The position numbers were made by a program, and so were the translations under genes. A stretch of 55,481 nucleotides of DNA from Gammaproteobacteria bacterium (GTDB taxonomy: Bacteria > Pseudomonadota > Gammaproteobacteria > Poriferisulfidales > GCA-002705445), in assembly GCA_018675635.1 (NCBI GenBank), contig JABGXU010000008.1, forward strand, positions 140,107-195,587, read 5' to 3'. The notes beneath the pieces are model-generated. The model was not told where the DNA came from. It did not search any database and saw nothing but the letters and a program-made list of their open reading frames with translations. This document shows positions 8,904-16,487 of this stretch, piece by piece (positions within the stretch are counted from its first letter, which is position 1; each line of letters opens with the position of its first letter).

Positions 8904-10183
8904 TGAGAGATTTTTTTAATAAAGAAGCTTGGGTCAAAACTTTTTATCGTTTACTTAATAAGAAATTATTAATACTTTCTTTACTTGGATTTTCTGCAGG
9001 CCTACCTTATTTATTAGTTTTTGGAACTTTATCTGCGTGGTTGAAGGACGTAAACATTGCTAATTCTACTATTGGTTTTGTAAGTTGGGTTTCAATTACG
9101 TATGCAATAAAATTTTTATGGGCACCATTCTTAGACCGTATTAAATTACCTGTATTACATGGAATTTTTGGCAAAAGAAGAAGTTGGTTGTTGTTAACTC
9201 AAGTAATAATTGGCATATCTATTTATTTACTTACTGAAATCTCACCAAATCATGAGAATATAATTATATTTTCGCTTTGTGCTTTATTAGTATCATTTTT
9301 TTCTGCTTCACAAGATGTTGCACTTGATGCCTATAGAATTGAAATTTCTCCAAAAGAAGAGCAAGGCATGTTAGCTGCCGGTTATCAGTTTGGATATCGA
9401 ATGGCTATATTGGTTTCAGGCGCAGGCGCACTTGTTATTGCTGATAACTATTCATTTGAGATTTCTTATAAGATTATGTCTGCATTAATGCTTATTGGTG
9501 TAATTACAACTATATTTTCTCCTGAGCCAGAAGAATATAGGAAAGAATTTTACTCAAAAGGTAATCTTATTTTTTTATTATATTTGGAACCAGTACAAGA
9601 TTTTTTATCAAGACATAAAAACGCAATACTCATCATAATTTTAATTTTGGCTTATAGAGCAAGCGATCTTTCAATGGCGCCAATGGCTTTGCCATTTTAT
9701 CAAGACCAGGGTTTCACGTTGACTCAAATCGCATACGTTGCAAAAACATTTGGGATAGTAATGTCACTTGTAGGTGTATTTATTGGTGGTCTATTTGTTT
9801 TAAGATACGGAGTTACAAAATCTCTTTTTTTAAGCACTATAATGATTTCATCAACAACTCTAATGTTTGTTGTCATGTCTATTTTTGGAAACAATATGAA
9901 TTTATTTGTAACAACAATTGCGCTAGATAATTTTTCAGGAGGTTATGCTGGGACTTGTATGATAGCTTATTTATCAAGTTTAACTAGTCCAAAACATACG
10001 GCAACTCAGTATGCTCTTTTTATGGGTTTAATGTTAATTCCTGGGAAGCTCATCGCGGGGTTTTCCGGGTTGTTGCAAGAAATTAGCGGGTATACAGGAT
10101 TATTCTTAATTTCTGCATCTCTAGGAATTCCAGCAATTATGATTGCTTATTATTTAAATAATAAAGAAGTTAAGGCTCAATAA
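8903..10183 (+). CDS. ampG: AmpG-like major facilitator (muropeptide permease family)
   Basis: Twelve-helix inner-membrane transporter resembling AmpG, which imports anhydro-muropeptides for cell-wall recycling. Family-like segments are LGFSAGLPYLLVFGTLSAWL, KFLWAPFLDR, GKRRSWLLLTQ and SASQDVALDAYRIE. The 426 residues compare with about 490 in E. coli AmpG. Substrate is inferred from family only. Context supports a wall role: an L,D-transpeptidase and an M23 peptidase follow on the opposite strand, and its 3' end overlaps the transpeptidase gene by 14 bp. Confidence 0.83.
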   Translation: MRDFFNKEAWVKTFYRLLNKKLLILSLLGFSAGLPYLLVFGTLSAWLKDVNIANSTIGFVSWVSITYAIKFLWAPFLDRIKLPVLHGIFGKRRSWLLLTQVIIGISIYLLTEISPNHENIIIFSLCALLVSFFSASQDVALDAYRIEISPKEEQGMLAAGYQFGYRMAILVSGAGALVIADNYSFEISYKIMSALMLIGVITTIFSPEPEEYRKEFYSKGNLIFLLYLEPVQDFLSRHKNAILIIILILAYRASDLSMAPMALPFYQDQGFTLTQIAYVAKTFGIVMSLVGVFIGGLFVLRYGVTKSLFLSTIMISSTTLMFVVMSIFGNNMNLFVTTIALDNFSGGYAGTCMIAYLSSLTSPKHTATQYALFMGLMLIPGKLIAGFSGLLQEISGYTGLFLISASLGIPAIMIAYYLNNKEVKAQ

Positions 10184-10652
10184 TAATTGTAGTTCCTTCT
10201 CTAGTTAAATTCCAAAGTTCTTGCATATCAGAATTATTTAAGGCAATACAGCCGTCGGTCCAGTCTGGTCCTTCAAACAGATATTGTGATAATAAAAAAG
10301 TAGGTGGCAATCCATGAATAGCAATGTGCTTTCCAGGGTTATAGTTTTTCTTTAAAGCAACTTGTTTGTCAAAATAACTTGGGTATGAGGTATGTAATGA
10401 TAAAAAGAAATTGCTTTTTGCATTTTTGCCATCTATAAAATAATATCCTTCAGGAGTCTTTTTGTCGCCCTCCTTTTGTTTATGCCCTATTGGATTTTTT
10501 CCTAAAGCAATATCATATTTTTTTAAGATTGTATTATTTTTAACAACATAAAGTTGCCTTTCTGATTTTTTTATAATAATTTTATCAATGTTATCTTGCG
10601 CAAAAGAATTTGCAAACAATATTATTAAGAAGGCAGTAATTATAATTTTCAT
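10170..10652 (-). CDS. Secreted L,D-transpeptidase-fold protein (YkuD domain)
   Basis: Periplasmic YkuD-domain protein, probably acting on peptidoglycan by L,D-transpeptidation. A signal peptide (MKIIITAFLIILFANSFA) precedes KKSERQLYVVKN and the catalytic region HIAIHGLP followed by WTDGCIALNNSDM, where Cys is the nucleophile and GCIAL replaces the commoner GCIRL. At 160 residues it is a minimal single-domain version without LysM or PG-binding modules. The start overlaps the M23 gene by 4 bp, so these two wall enzymes are translationally coupled. Confidence 0.88.
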   Translation of the reverse strand: MKIIITAFLIILFANSFAQDNIDKIIIKKSERQLYVVKNNTILKKYDIALGKNPIGHKQKEGDKKTPEGYYFIDGKNAKSNFFLSLHTSYPSYFDKQVALKKNYNPGKHIAIHGLPPTFLLSQYLFEGPDWTDGCIALNNSDMQELWNLTREGTTIIIEP

Positions 10653-11467
10653 TTTGAAATTAAAAGAAGTAGTTCAGGATCAATTTTTGTTTTATACCAA
10701 TAAACATTCCAGTGTAAATGGGGGCCTGTAACACGCCCAGTCATTCCAACAGTGCCAATTTCTTGCCCCTGTTTTACTAAGTCCCCATTTTTAACGTAAA
10801 TATCATTCATGTGCATATACATTGTTTTAAGGCCATGGCCATGGCCAATAATTACTATATTACCCGTATAATACATGTCTTCCTCAGCAAGAAAAACTTT
10901 TCCATCTGCACTAGATTTTATGGGGGTTCCAATAGGGGCAGCAATATCCATACCACCGTGAGGATTTTTTTTAATTCCGTTTAAAATTCTCTGGCTGCCA
11001 AAAACACCTGATGTTCTACCTTCTGCAGGCTTCACAAAAGATAATGGGAAAATATTACTCACCAAAGATTTACTTAGTCCATTACCAATTAATAACCTAT
11101 CTTTTTTAATTTTTTTTAGAATCTCAGGACCTGGTGATACCATTTTAGGCGCTAAGCCATCTATAACTTCAATTTTATAATCTCTTTTTTTTACATTAAT
11201 TTTATGAAAAGTTAGTTTTTCTGTATTTTTTTCTATTATTTTTAATGAAGAAATATTTTTATGATTTCTTCCAAACCCAAAAATAAAAAAACCATCCTTA
11301 GACAATATTAATTCATTATTATCTAAAAAAACTTTCTTAGCTAAAGAGTTTTCACCAATTACTATGCCTCCCTGTATAAATTTTCCATAAAATTTTGTGT
11401 CATTTGATGAAAAAGATGACGCACAAATAAAGAAAAATAAAAAAAAATGGATAATTTTAAAAAACAT
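10649..11467 (-). CDS. Secreted M23 family metallopeptidase
   Basis: Zinc endopeptidase of the LytM/lysostaphin group, expected to cut peptidoglycan cross-bridges in the periplasm. The signal peptide is MFFKIIHFFLFFFICASSFS. The zinc site is complete: HGGMDIAAPIGTP (His and Asp of HxxxD) and GPHLHW (HxH), with the usual VIIGHGHGLKTMYMHM between them. The N-terminal half (about residues 25-130) is a beta-rich M23-associated region. It overlaps the peroxiredoxin gene by one base and the L,D-transpeptidase gene by four. Confidence 0.92.
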   Translation of the reverse strand: MFFKIIHFFLFFFICASSFSSNDTKFYGKFIQGGIVIGENSLAKKVFLDNNELILSKDGFFIFGFGRNHKNISSLKIIEKNTEKLTFHKINVKKRDYKIEVIDGLAPKMVSPGPEILKKIKKDRLLIGNGLSKSLVSNIFPLSFVKPAEGRTSGVFGSQRILNGIKKNPHGGMDIAAPIGTPIKSSADGKVFLAEEDMYYTGNIVIIGHGHGLKTMYMHMNDIYVKNGDLVKQGQEIGTVGMTGRVTGPHLHWNVYWYKTKIDPELLLLISK

Positions 11468-11994
11468 TAAATATTATTTTTAAGTTCATTAATTATTTCT
11501 TGCGCATGACTACTTGGGTTAACTTTTTTATAAATCTTATGAATTTTACCCATAGGATTAATTATAAATGTATGGCGACTTGCATATTTAAACCCAACAA
11601 ATGATCCAAAGCTGTCATATTTTGTGGCAACAATACCTTTTGTGTCTGCTAAAATTGGGAAAGGCAAAGAATATTTTTCTGAGAACTCTTTGTGGCTTTC
11701 ATTTGAGTCTACACTAACACCTAATATATTAGCTTTTAATTTAGCAATTATTTCAATATTATCTCGGAATGAGCATGCTTCAGTTGTGCAGCCTGGAGTG
11801 TCATCTTTAGGGTAGAAATAAAGAATAACCCACTCATTCTTATAATTACTTAATGTGCGACTTATACTATCTTGGTCTGTTAATGAAAAATCTGGGGCAT
11901 CCATGCCTACAGTAAGTTCATCTTTGGCACTTGTATTGAAAACCATAAGCATTAATATTAAGGTTGTGAATATAACTTTTTTTATTAAAAACAT
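11467..11994 (-). CDS. bcp: Exported Bcp/PrxQ-type peroxiredoxin
   Basis: Thiol peroxidase that reduces peroxides. The PrxQ motif YPKDDTPGCTTEACSF contains the peroxidatic Cys and a resolving Cys five residues later, and GVSVDSNESHKEF is the usual following segment. Unlike cytoplasmic E. coli Bcp, the protein starts with a hydrophobic signal sequence (MFLIKKVIFTTLILMLMVFN), so it should be periplasmic or membrane-tethered. It heads a leftward overlapping group with the M23 and L,D-transpeptidase genes. It is divergent from the nuclease gene, with only 6 bp between the two starts. Confidence 0.92.
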   Translation of the reverse strand: MFLIKKVIFTTLILMLMVFNTSAKDELTVGMDAPDFSLTDQDSISRTLSNYKNEWVILYFYPKDDTPGCTTEACSFRDNIEIIAKLKANILGVSVDSNESHKEFSEKYSLPFPILADTKGIVATKYDSFGSFVGFKYASRHTFIINPMGKIHKIYKKVNPSSHAQEIINELKNNI

Positions 11995-12000
11995 GTTTTT

Positions 12001-12516
12001 ATGTTAGCAAAATTTAAAATTACATTCTTCTTTATTTTGTGTATTTCAGGGTATTCCTCATATGCGGCTGATAACCTGCTTGTTAAGTTACCTGATATAA
12101 CATATGCAAAAGTTATAAAAGTAGTGGATGGTGATACGGTTCATTTAATGCACAAAAAATTTGGTCTTCTAAAGGTTAGATTGGCGGAAATAGACACCCC
12201 TGAAAGAAATCAACCATATGGGGCAGAAGCTAAAAAAGTACTAAATAAAATTATTAGTAATAAGATAATAAAGTTAAAAAAAATAACGATAGATCGATAT
12301 AAAAGAATTGTTGGGATAATATATTATGAAAATACGGAGATAAATTATTTTCTTGTAATTAATGGGCATGCTTGGTGTTATGAGAAATATAATCAAAGAG
12401 AATCTATTAAAAAAGCAGAAGATTATGCAAGAAAAAATAGTCTTGGGTTGTGGGCTAACGAATATGGTGAGCCAGTGCCACCATGGGAATGGAGAAAAAA
12501 ATCGAAAAATGAATAA
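12001..12516 (+). CDS. Secreted thermonuclease-like protein (SNase domain)
   Basis: Staphylococcal-nuclease-fold phosphodiesterase, expected to degrade DNA or RNA in the periplasm or outside. It begins with a signal peptide (MLAKFKITFFFILCISGYSS). The SNase core shows KVVDGDTVHL (metal Asp), VRLAEIDTPER (catalytic Arg and Asp/Glu), PYGAEAKKVL and DRYKRIVGIIYY, with LWANEYGEPVPPWEWRK at the C-terminus. It overlaps the YhhQ-type gene by 8 bp. The start lies 6 bp from the divergent bcp start, leaving almost no room for separate promoters. Confidence 0.92.
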   Translation: MLAKFKITFFFILCISGYSSYAADNLLVKLPDITYAKVIKVVDGDTVHLMHKKFGLLKVRLAEIDTPERNQPYGAEAKKVLNKIISNKIIKLKKITIDRYKRIVGIIYYENTEINYFLVINGHAWCYEKYNQRESIKKAEDYARKNSLGLWANEYGEPVPPWEWRKKSKNE

Positions 12517-13213
12517 TTCAGAAAAAATATATATTTTTTTGTTGTCAATATTTATAACAATGATTGTTTTAACAAATATAATCGGCGTAAAACTATTTGA
12601 TGTGCCTGCAGATTTAATTTTAGGAGATTTTTTTTCTAGTTCTATAACACTAACAACCGGAATTATTATTTATCCTTTAACTTTTCTGATAACTGATATT
12701 GTATGTGAAGTTTTTGGTAAGTGGAAAGCAAGTCAAATGGTTATCCTTGGTTTTTTTGCTAGTATAGTTTCTTTATTTTTTATTCAAATTGCTGTAATTC
12801 TTCCTGGTTCTGAAGTATGGATAAATAAATCAGTAGGTTATAATTCAATTATTGACATGCAGACAGCTTACGAGTCAGTTTTTACCTTACCTAGTTTTTT
12901 AATTACAGCTTCAATGACTGCATATATAGTTGCGCAATTAATTGATGTGCGTATATTTCATTATTTAAAAAATTTAACCCAGGGTAAATATTTGTGGATT
13001 AGAAATAATGTTTCAACTATGTTTTCACAATTAATAGACACTATTATTGTAAATTCTATTTTCTTACATTTTGGATTAAATTTACAATGGGACGTAATAA
13101 TGAAAATAATACTAGCAAGTTATATAGTTAAGATTTTAATAGCTGCTATAGACACACCTTTTGTATATTTAGGAGTATTTTATATTAAGAAATTAATTAA
13201 ATTAGAGGTTTAG
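12509..13213 (+). CDS. yhhQ: Queuosine-precursor transporter, YhhQ/VUT-1 family
   Basis: Inner-membrane protein with about six helices, of the family that salvages preQ0/preQ1 for tRNA queuosine. Family segments: MIVLTNIIGVKLFDV near the N-terminus, YPLTFLITDIVCEVFGK, and RNNVSTMFSQLIDTIIVNSIF. The frame is open further upstream to 12362, but that extension lies inside the nuclease gene and lacks membrane character. The ATG at 12509 gives 234 residues, close to E. coli YhhQ (221). It overlaps the nuclease gene by 8 bp and the convergent glycosyltransferase gene by 4 bp. Confidence 0.9.
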   Translation: MNNSEKIYIFLLSIFITMIVLTNIIGVKLFDVPADLILGDFFSSSITLTTGIIIYPLTFLITDIVCEVFGKWKASQMVILGFFASIVSLFFIQIAVILPGSEVWINKSVGYNSIIDMQTAYESVFTLPSFLITASMTAYIVAQLIDVRIFHYLKNLTQGKYLWIRNNVSTMFSQLIDTIIVNSIFLHFGLNLQWDVIMKIILASYIVKILIAAIDTPFVYLGVFYIKKLIKLEV

Positions 13214-13959
13214 AATTTTTTATTTTTTGTATTTATATCTACATATTTCATTACAGTAGTTTCAAGCCTAAGCAGTGCTAAAATAAACCCTACTTTACCG
13301 TCGAGAAATCCTAGCTTTATGATATACATTTTAAAAAATGCCCATGTGCCCCTTAAAAATCCAATTAATACTCCATTAGGTTTTTTATTAATATTTTCAG
13401 TACTCCAGGCGTCAATATATAAAGACATTTTTTGATAATAATCCTTCATATTTTGGTATGTTTCATGATGCAATATTCCGTATAATTTTTTTGGCAAGTG
13501 ATTTTTTGGGATAATTAATGTTTCATGAACAAGGGCATCGTTATAAGTTGTAAAATTTTTTGGGTATAATCTATTTATCCAATCTGGGTGCCATCCAGAA
13601 TGCTTAATTTCTATTCCAAACGCCTTGCTTAGACGGTTTACTTGATATACTGAAAACTCACCTTTAGTTGATTCTTTAATTGAATTTTTTAATTCTTCAC
13701 TAATCACTTCATCTGCATCCAACATAAATATCCAATCAGAAGAAGCTAATTTTTGTGCATTTTGTCTTTGTATTCCAAAACCAGGCCATGAATCAGAGAT
13801 ATGAATATTATCTGTATATTTTTTTGCAACTTTTAAAGTATTATCATTGCTACCAGAGTCCAAAATAATAATTTCGTTTGCCCATGTTGAACTCTTAAGA
13901 GCTTTTTCTATAAACTCTTCACCATTTTTGACAATTATTACAATACTTATAGTATTCAT
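13210..13959 (-). CDS. Family 2 glycosyltransferase, WaaE/KdtX-like
   Basis: GT2 enzyme resembling the WaaE/KdtX lipopolysaccharide-core glucosyltransferases. The GT-A domain begins at the N-terminus: SIVIIVKNGEEFIEKAL, IIILDSGSNDNT (nucleotide binding), GFGIQRQNAQ and FMLDADEVISEEL with the DxD-like metal site. A later HSGWHPDWINRLYPK and VHETL are common in this subgroup. Length is 249 residues. The acceptor sugar cannot be told from sequence. No other LPS-core gene lies beside it. Confidence 0.85.
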   Translation of the reverse strand: MNTISIVIIVKNGEEFIEKALKSSTWANEIIILDSGSNDNTLKVAKKYTDNIHISDSWPGFGIQRQNAQKLASSDWIFMLDADEVISEELKNSIKESTKGEFSVYQVNRLSKAFGIEIKHSGWHPDWINRLYPKNFTTYNDALVHETLIIPKNHLPKKLYGILHHETYQNMKDYYQKMSLYIDAWSTENINKKPNGVLIGFLRGTWAFFKMYIIKLGFLDGKVGFILALLRLETTVMKYVDINTKNKKF

Positions 13960-14018
13960 TTATTAAAAAATTATAGCATTATTTCGAATATTATTGATGA
14001 GCCATTAATTATATTCTA

Positions 14019-14095
14019 TGGTGGCCCCGGTAGGACTCGAACCTACGACAAATGGATTATGAGTCCACTGCTCTAACCAACTGAGCTACAGGGCC
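14019..14095 (-). tRNA. tRNA with CAU anticodon (probably tRNA-Ile2, otherwise elongator tRNA-Met)
   Basis: A complete 77-nt cloverleaf on the minus strand: acceptor GGCCCTG with CGGGGCC (one wobble), D-arm GCTC/GAGC, anticodon stem GTGGA/TCCAT with loop CTCATAA, T-arm GTAGG/CCTAC with TTCGAGT, discriminator A and an encoded CCA at 14019-14021. The anticodon is CAT. The GGCCC/GGGCC acceptor is closer to the lysidine-modified isoleucine tRNA (E. coli ileX) than to metT, so Ile2 reading AUA is preferred. Lysidine modification cannot be seen in DNA. Confidence 0.95.
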
Positions 14096-14168
14096 TTTAT
14101 AGAATAAAAACGTAAGATACAACGAAAGATATTGTATCACAATAACTATTATACAAATTGGCAAAACA

Positions 14169-14189
14169 ATATGTTATGTTATAACATAT
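14169..14189 (+). promoter_or_regulatory. Zur box upstream of the small membrane protein-zur operon
   Basis: Inverted repeat ATATGTTAT-GTT-ATAACATAT. Its 15-bp core matches the known gammaproteobacterial Zur pattern TGTTATA-N-TATAACA at 14 of 15 positions. It lies 48 bp before the first gene of an operon that encodes a Zur-like repressor. A possible promoter (TTGGCA at 14158-14163, TAACAT at 14182-14187) overlaps it, so bound Zur would block RNA polymerase. Autoregulation is inferred. Confidence 0.75.
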
Positions 14190-14236
14190 ATAAATTATTA
14201 ATAGATGCAAAATATAATTTTTAAGATGAGGAAAAA

Positions 14237-14620
14237 ATGGAGCATTTAATACAGCATTGGTTCGGATTAGAAGACCAAAATTTAACAAGAGGATTGGTAT
14301 TTGGTTTAGTTCATGTATCAATAATGCTAATTGGATATTATACAGGCTGGAGTATAAATAGAATGTTAAAATTGATGTCAAATGGATTCGTTGCTGGAAT
14401 TATTGGAGTGGTTTTAGCACATGTATTAGCAGATCTTATAGCGGCTTATTTAGATTCTGATCTTAGATCTGCAACTGTGGGAATAGTTATTGGAGGTTTG
14501 CTACCTTTACCATTAATACCTTTCCTTGAGAAATATGTTACAAAAAGTCAGCATCATATAATTATTGGTGACCACGAAGATGTCGAGAAAGATCTTGAGA
14601 CTCATCATAAGGATGAGTAA
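14237..14620 (+). CDS. Small membrane protein with His/acidic-rich tail, upstream of zur
   Basis: Unrecognised 127-residue protein. Three hydrophobic segments are visible: about residues 19-39 (GLVFGLVHVSIMLIGYYTG), 50-72 (FVAGIIGVVLAHVLADLIAAY) and 80-97 (TVGIVIGGLLPLPLIPF). The tail after residue 105 is hydrophilic and rich in His, Asp and Glu (SQHHIIIGDHEDVEKD, then THHKDE), which could bind metal. A GAGGAAA ribosome binding site precedes the ATG, and zur starts 8 bp after the stop. The Zur box at 14169 suggests expression under zinc limitation; a role in zinc handling is inferred from context. Confidence 0.72.
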   Translation: MEHLIQHWFGLEDQNLTRGLVFGLVHVSIMLIGYYTGWSINRMLKLMSNGFVAGIIGVVLAHVLADLIAAYLDSDLRSATVGIVIGGLLPLPLIPFLEKYVTKSQHHIIIGDHEDVEKDLETHHKDE

Positions 14621-14628
14621 TACTACAT

Positions 14629-15081
14629 ATGAAAAACTGTAAAGATCATAAAAAATGTAAAAGAATAGCAATTAAATCTGCAAAAGATTTATGCGACAAA
14701 AAAAACTTACGCTTAACTGAAATAAGAAAAAAGGTTTTTGAGATTATATGGAAAAGTCATAAACCAGTAAAAGCTTATGATATTTTACATGAGATTAAAG
14801 GCATAGGATCTGGAAAACCACCAACTGTATATCGTGCATTAAATTTTCTATTACAGAATGGTTTGATACATAAATTAAATTCTCAGCAATCTTATATTGG
14901 ATGTGAGCATCCAAACTCACACAAACAATGTTATTTTTTGTCATGCAATAAATGTGGGGATATTACTGAGTGTTGCAGCATAGAAATGGATAACATGTTT
15001 AATATAGCTGCAAAAGAAGCTAAATTTAATAATACAAATATAGTTTGTGAGATTAGCGGGATTTGTTTTTCTTGCACCTAA
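14629..15081 (+). CDS. zur: Zinc uptake regulator, Fur family
   Basis: Fur-superfamily repressor of 150 residues that most resembles Zur. The winged-helix domain contains LTEIRKKVFEIIW and KPPTVYRALNFLLQNGLIHKL, the Zur-like form of the recognition region. The dimerisation part has CNKCGDITEC and a final CFSC, giving the two CxxC pairs of the structural zinc site. It has an unusual Cys/Lys-rich N-terminus (MKNCKDHKKCKR). It is co-transcribed with the membrane protein gene 8 bp upstream. No znuABC genes are in the window. Confidence 0.88.
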   Translation: MKNCKDHKKCKRIAIKSAKDLCDKKNLRLTEIRKKVFEIIWKSHKPVKAYDILHEIKGIGSGKPPTVYRALNFLLQNGLIHKLNSQQSYIGCEHPNSHKQCYFLSCNKCGDITECCSIEMDNMFNIAAKEAKFNNTNIVCEISGICFSCT

Positions 15082-15097
15082 ATTGCAAGATTTATTA
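15070..15097 (+). terminator. Possible terminator at the end of zur
   Basis: Perfect 7-bp stem TCTTGCA / TGCAAGA with a 7-nt loop, followed by TTTATTAT. The zur stop codon falls in the loop. The stem is short and AT-moderate, so termination efficiency is uncertain. Confidence 0.42.
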
Positions 15098-15192
15098 TCT
15101 AATTTAGTTAATATTATTATTATTGTTCTACTATATATAAATATAAGTTATTAATATATATACACTATTTAAATTATATGAGAATAATCCCT

Positions 15193-15227
15193 ATTTGCTA
15201 TTGCAAATGATATTGAGAATGATTATT
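15193..15227 (+). promoter_or_regulatory. Fur-box-like operator with adjacent inverted repeat
   Basis: GATATTGAGAATGATTATT at 15209-15227 matches the 19-bp Fur box GATAATGATAATCATTATC at 15 of 19 positions. Immediately before it, 15193-15208 forms a perfect inverted repeat ATTTGC-N4-GCAAAT. Both lie in the promoter region of the secreted protein gene at 15256, 29 bp or more before its start. Iron-dependent control is inferred; in AT-rich DNA such matches can be fortuitous. Confidence 0.5.
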
Positions 15228-15255
15228 ATTTACTTATAATTAATAAGGAGATCAA

Positions 15256-15618
15256 ATGAACAAACTGATAATCGCAATTTTATTCCTAGTTTCACAAAGT
15301 CTGTATGCTGGATCATACATAATGACAAAGCATGAATTAAAATCAAAAGACTCAGATTACGATAAAACAGTTCACCAAATAAGGCTTGGCTATGACGAAA
15401 AAATTAATAGCTGGCATATATACGGTGAGATAGGAGGAGGTGAGCAATTACCAAATGGAAAAAGCATAGGTAGTGGAACAAGCCTACTAACATATGAATT
15501 TGGAGCAACTAAAAAAATAACGGATAGCTTCAGCTTTAAAGTAAAATGGGAGGGGAAAGATTACACAGATTCATATCTTGACCATAAAATCGAAATTAAA
15601 ACAAAATACAGATTTTAG
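15256..15618 (+). CDS. Small secreted outer-membrane-like beta protein
   Basis: Unrecognised 120-residue protein. It has a clear signal peptide (MNKLIIAILFLVSQSLYA, cleavage before GSY) and a good ribosome binding site (AAGGAG). The mature part alternates hydrophobic and polar residues in beta-strand style (HQIRLGYDEKINSWHIYGEI, then LLTYEFGATKKI) and ends in KTKYRF; a terminal aromatic residue is the usual signal for BAM-dependent outer-membrane insertion. About 100 mature residues is short for an eight-strand barrel. The upstream Fur-box-like site suggests iron-responsive expression. Confidence 0.72.
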   Translation: MNKLIIAILFLVSQSLYAGSYIMTKHELKSKDSDYDKTVHQIRLGYDEKINSWHIYGEIGGGEQLPNGKSIGSGTSLLTYEFGATKKITDSFSFKVKWEGKDYTDSYLDHKIEIKTKYRF

Positions 15619-15673
15619 AAATCCAATATTTTTTAAACTATAAAAAAAAAGAATATTAGGATAAAATGCTTGT

Positions 15674-16270
15674 GTGAAAAAAGAAAAAAACAAAGAGAAA
15701 ATTTCAGATATAGAGCTATCTTTAATTACAGTTATATCTAGATTAGAGAATAAACTAGAAGAATTAGATCATAATATTACATTGCTATCGAAAGAAAATT
15801 TAAATAATTTTAAAAATGATAATGGCAACAAAGAAATTAATCAAAAAATTATCATTCTTGAAGAAAAAATTTCTGAAATTAGTGATAAGCTTAAAAATAA
15901 AATAAATTTACCAACAAATATAAATTATTTAAATACAACTACACCAAAAAGAGGATACTTAAAATCAAAAAAAGGTTATGCAGCAGCAGATGCACTAAGG
16001 TTGAAAAGAATTGATAATCTTGAGAATTCTCTTAATATTTTAGCTAAAAGATTTGAAGAAAAATTTAGCTCAGAGATTTCGAATAAAAATAATCTTCATG
16101 AAGATTCTATAGAAAGCATGAAAGAAGATTATACTATTTCTGAAAAGCATATATATAATAGATCTAGGGGAATGTTTTTTGGTTTTTTATTTTTGATAAT
16201 AATTATATTTTTGTTAATAATTGTGTCAACAGATACAAATTTATTTTATATATTTGATATTTATAAGTAA
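15674..16270 (+). CDS. Coiled-coil protein with C-terminal membrane anchor
   Basis: Unrecognised 198-residue protein starting at GTG. Residues about 10-75 and 112-135 are predicted coiled coil from heptad-like Leu/Ile spacing (LENKLEELDHNITLLSKENL; KIIILEEKISEISDKLKNKI). A basic stretch around residue 100 (KRGYLKSKKGYAAADALRLK) separates them, and a single hydrophobic helix near the C-terminus (GMFFGFLFLIIIIFLLIIV) should anchor it in the inner membrane with the coiled coil in the cytoplasm. The next small membrane protein begins 18 bp downstream. Confidence 0.65.
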   Translation: MKKEKNKEKISDIELSLITVISRLENKLEELDHNITLLSKENLNNFKNDNGNKEINQKIIILEEKISEISDKLKNKINLPTNINYLNTTTPKRGYLKSKKGYAAADALRLKRIDNLENSLNILAKRFEEKFSSEISNKNNLHEDSIESMKEDYTISEKHIYNRSRGMFFGFLFLIIIIFLLIIVSTDTNLFYIFDIYK

Positions 16271-16288
16271 CTTTACTCATCTAAATAG

Positions 16289-16486
16289 GTGTATATTTTG
16301 AATTTTATTATAAAGTTTTTTTTATTTTTTATAGGTTTTTTTGTCAAGATGTTTACCTACACAATCTTAACATTTGTTTTTTTATTTGTCGGTATGTCGG
16401 CCTTAATTTATATATATTTTGGAAATGATATTACCTTGATTATTCAGAAATTCCATGAAACTATACCGCAAGCTATACCGATATAA
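16289..16486 (+). CDS. Small membrane protein, unknown
   Basis: A 65-residue, almost wholly hydrophobic protein with two helices (FIIKFFLFFIGFFVKMF and TILTFVFLFVGMSALIYIYF) and a short tail. No ATG start is available: GTG at 16289 is the longest choice, but TTG at 16298 has AGGTG at a better spacing. It follows the coiled-coil membrane protein by 18 bp, and its stop is 1 bp from the convergent rpoD stop. It could be a partner of the preceding protein. Confidence 0.5.
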   Translation: MYILNFIIKFFLFFIGFFVKMFTYTILTFVFLFVGMSALIYIYFGNDITLIIQKFHETIPQAIPI

Positions 16487-16487
16487 A

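Noticed and set aside
12362..12508. Upstream extension of the YhhQ-type gene
   Set aside because: It lies wholly within the secreted nuclease gene, lacks membrane character, and the ATG at 12509 restores the family N-terminus.
14097..14381. Minus-strand open frame opposite the small membrane protein
   Set aside because: It covers the Zur box and part of a well-supported gene with a ribosome binding site; its composition is that of a complementary-strand shadow.
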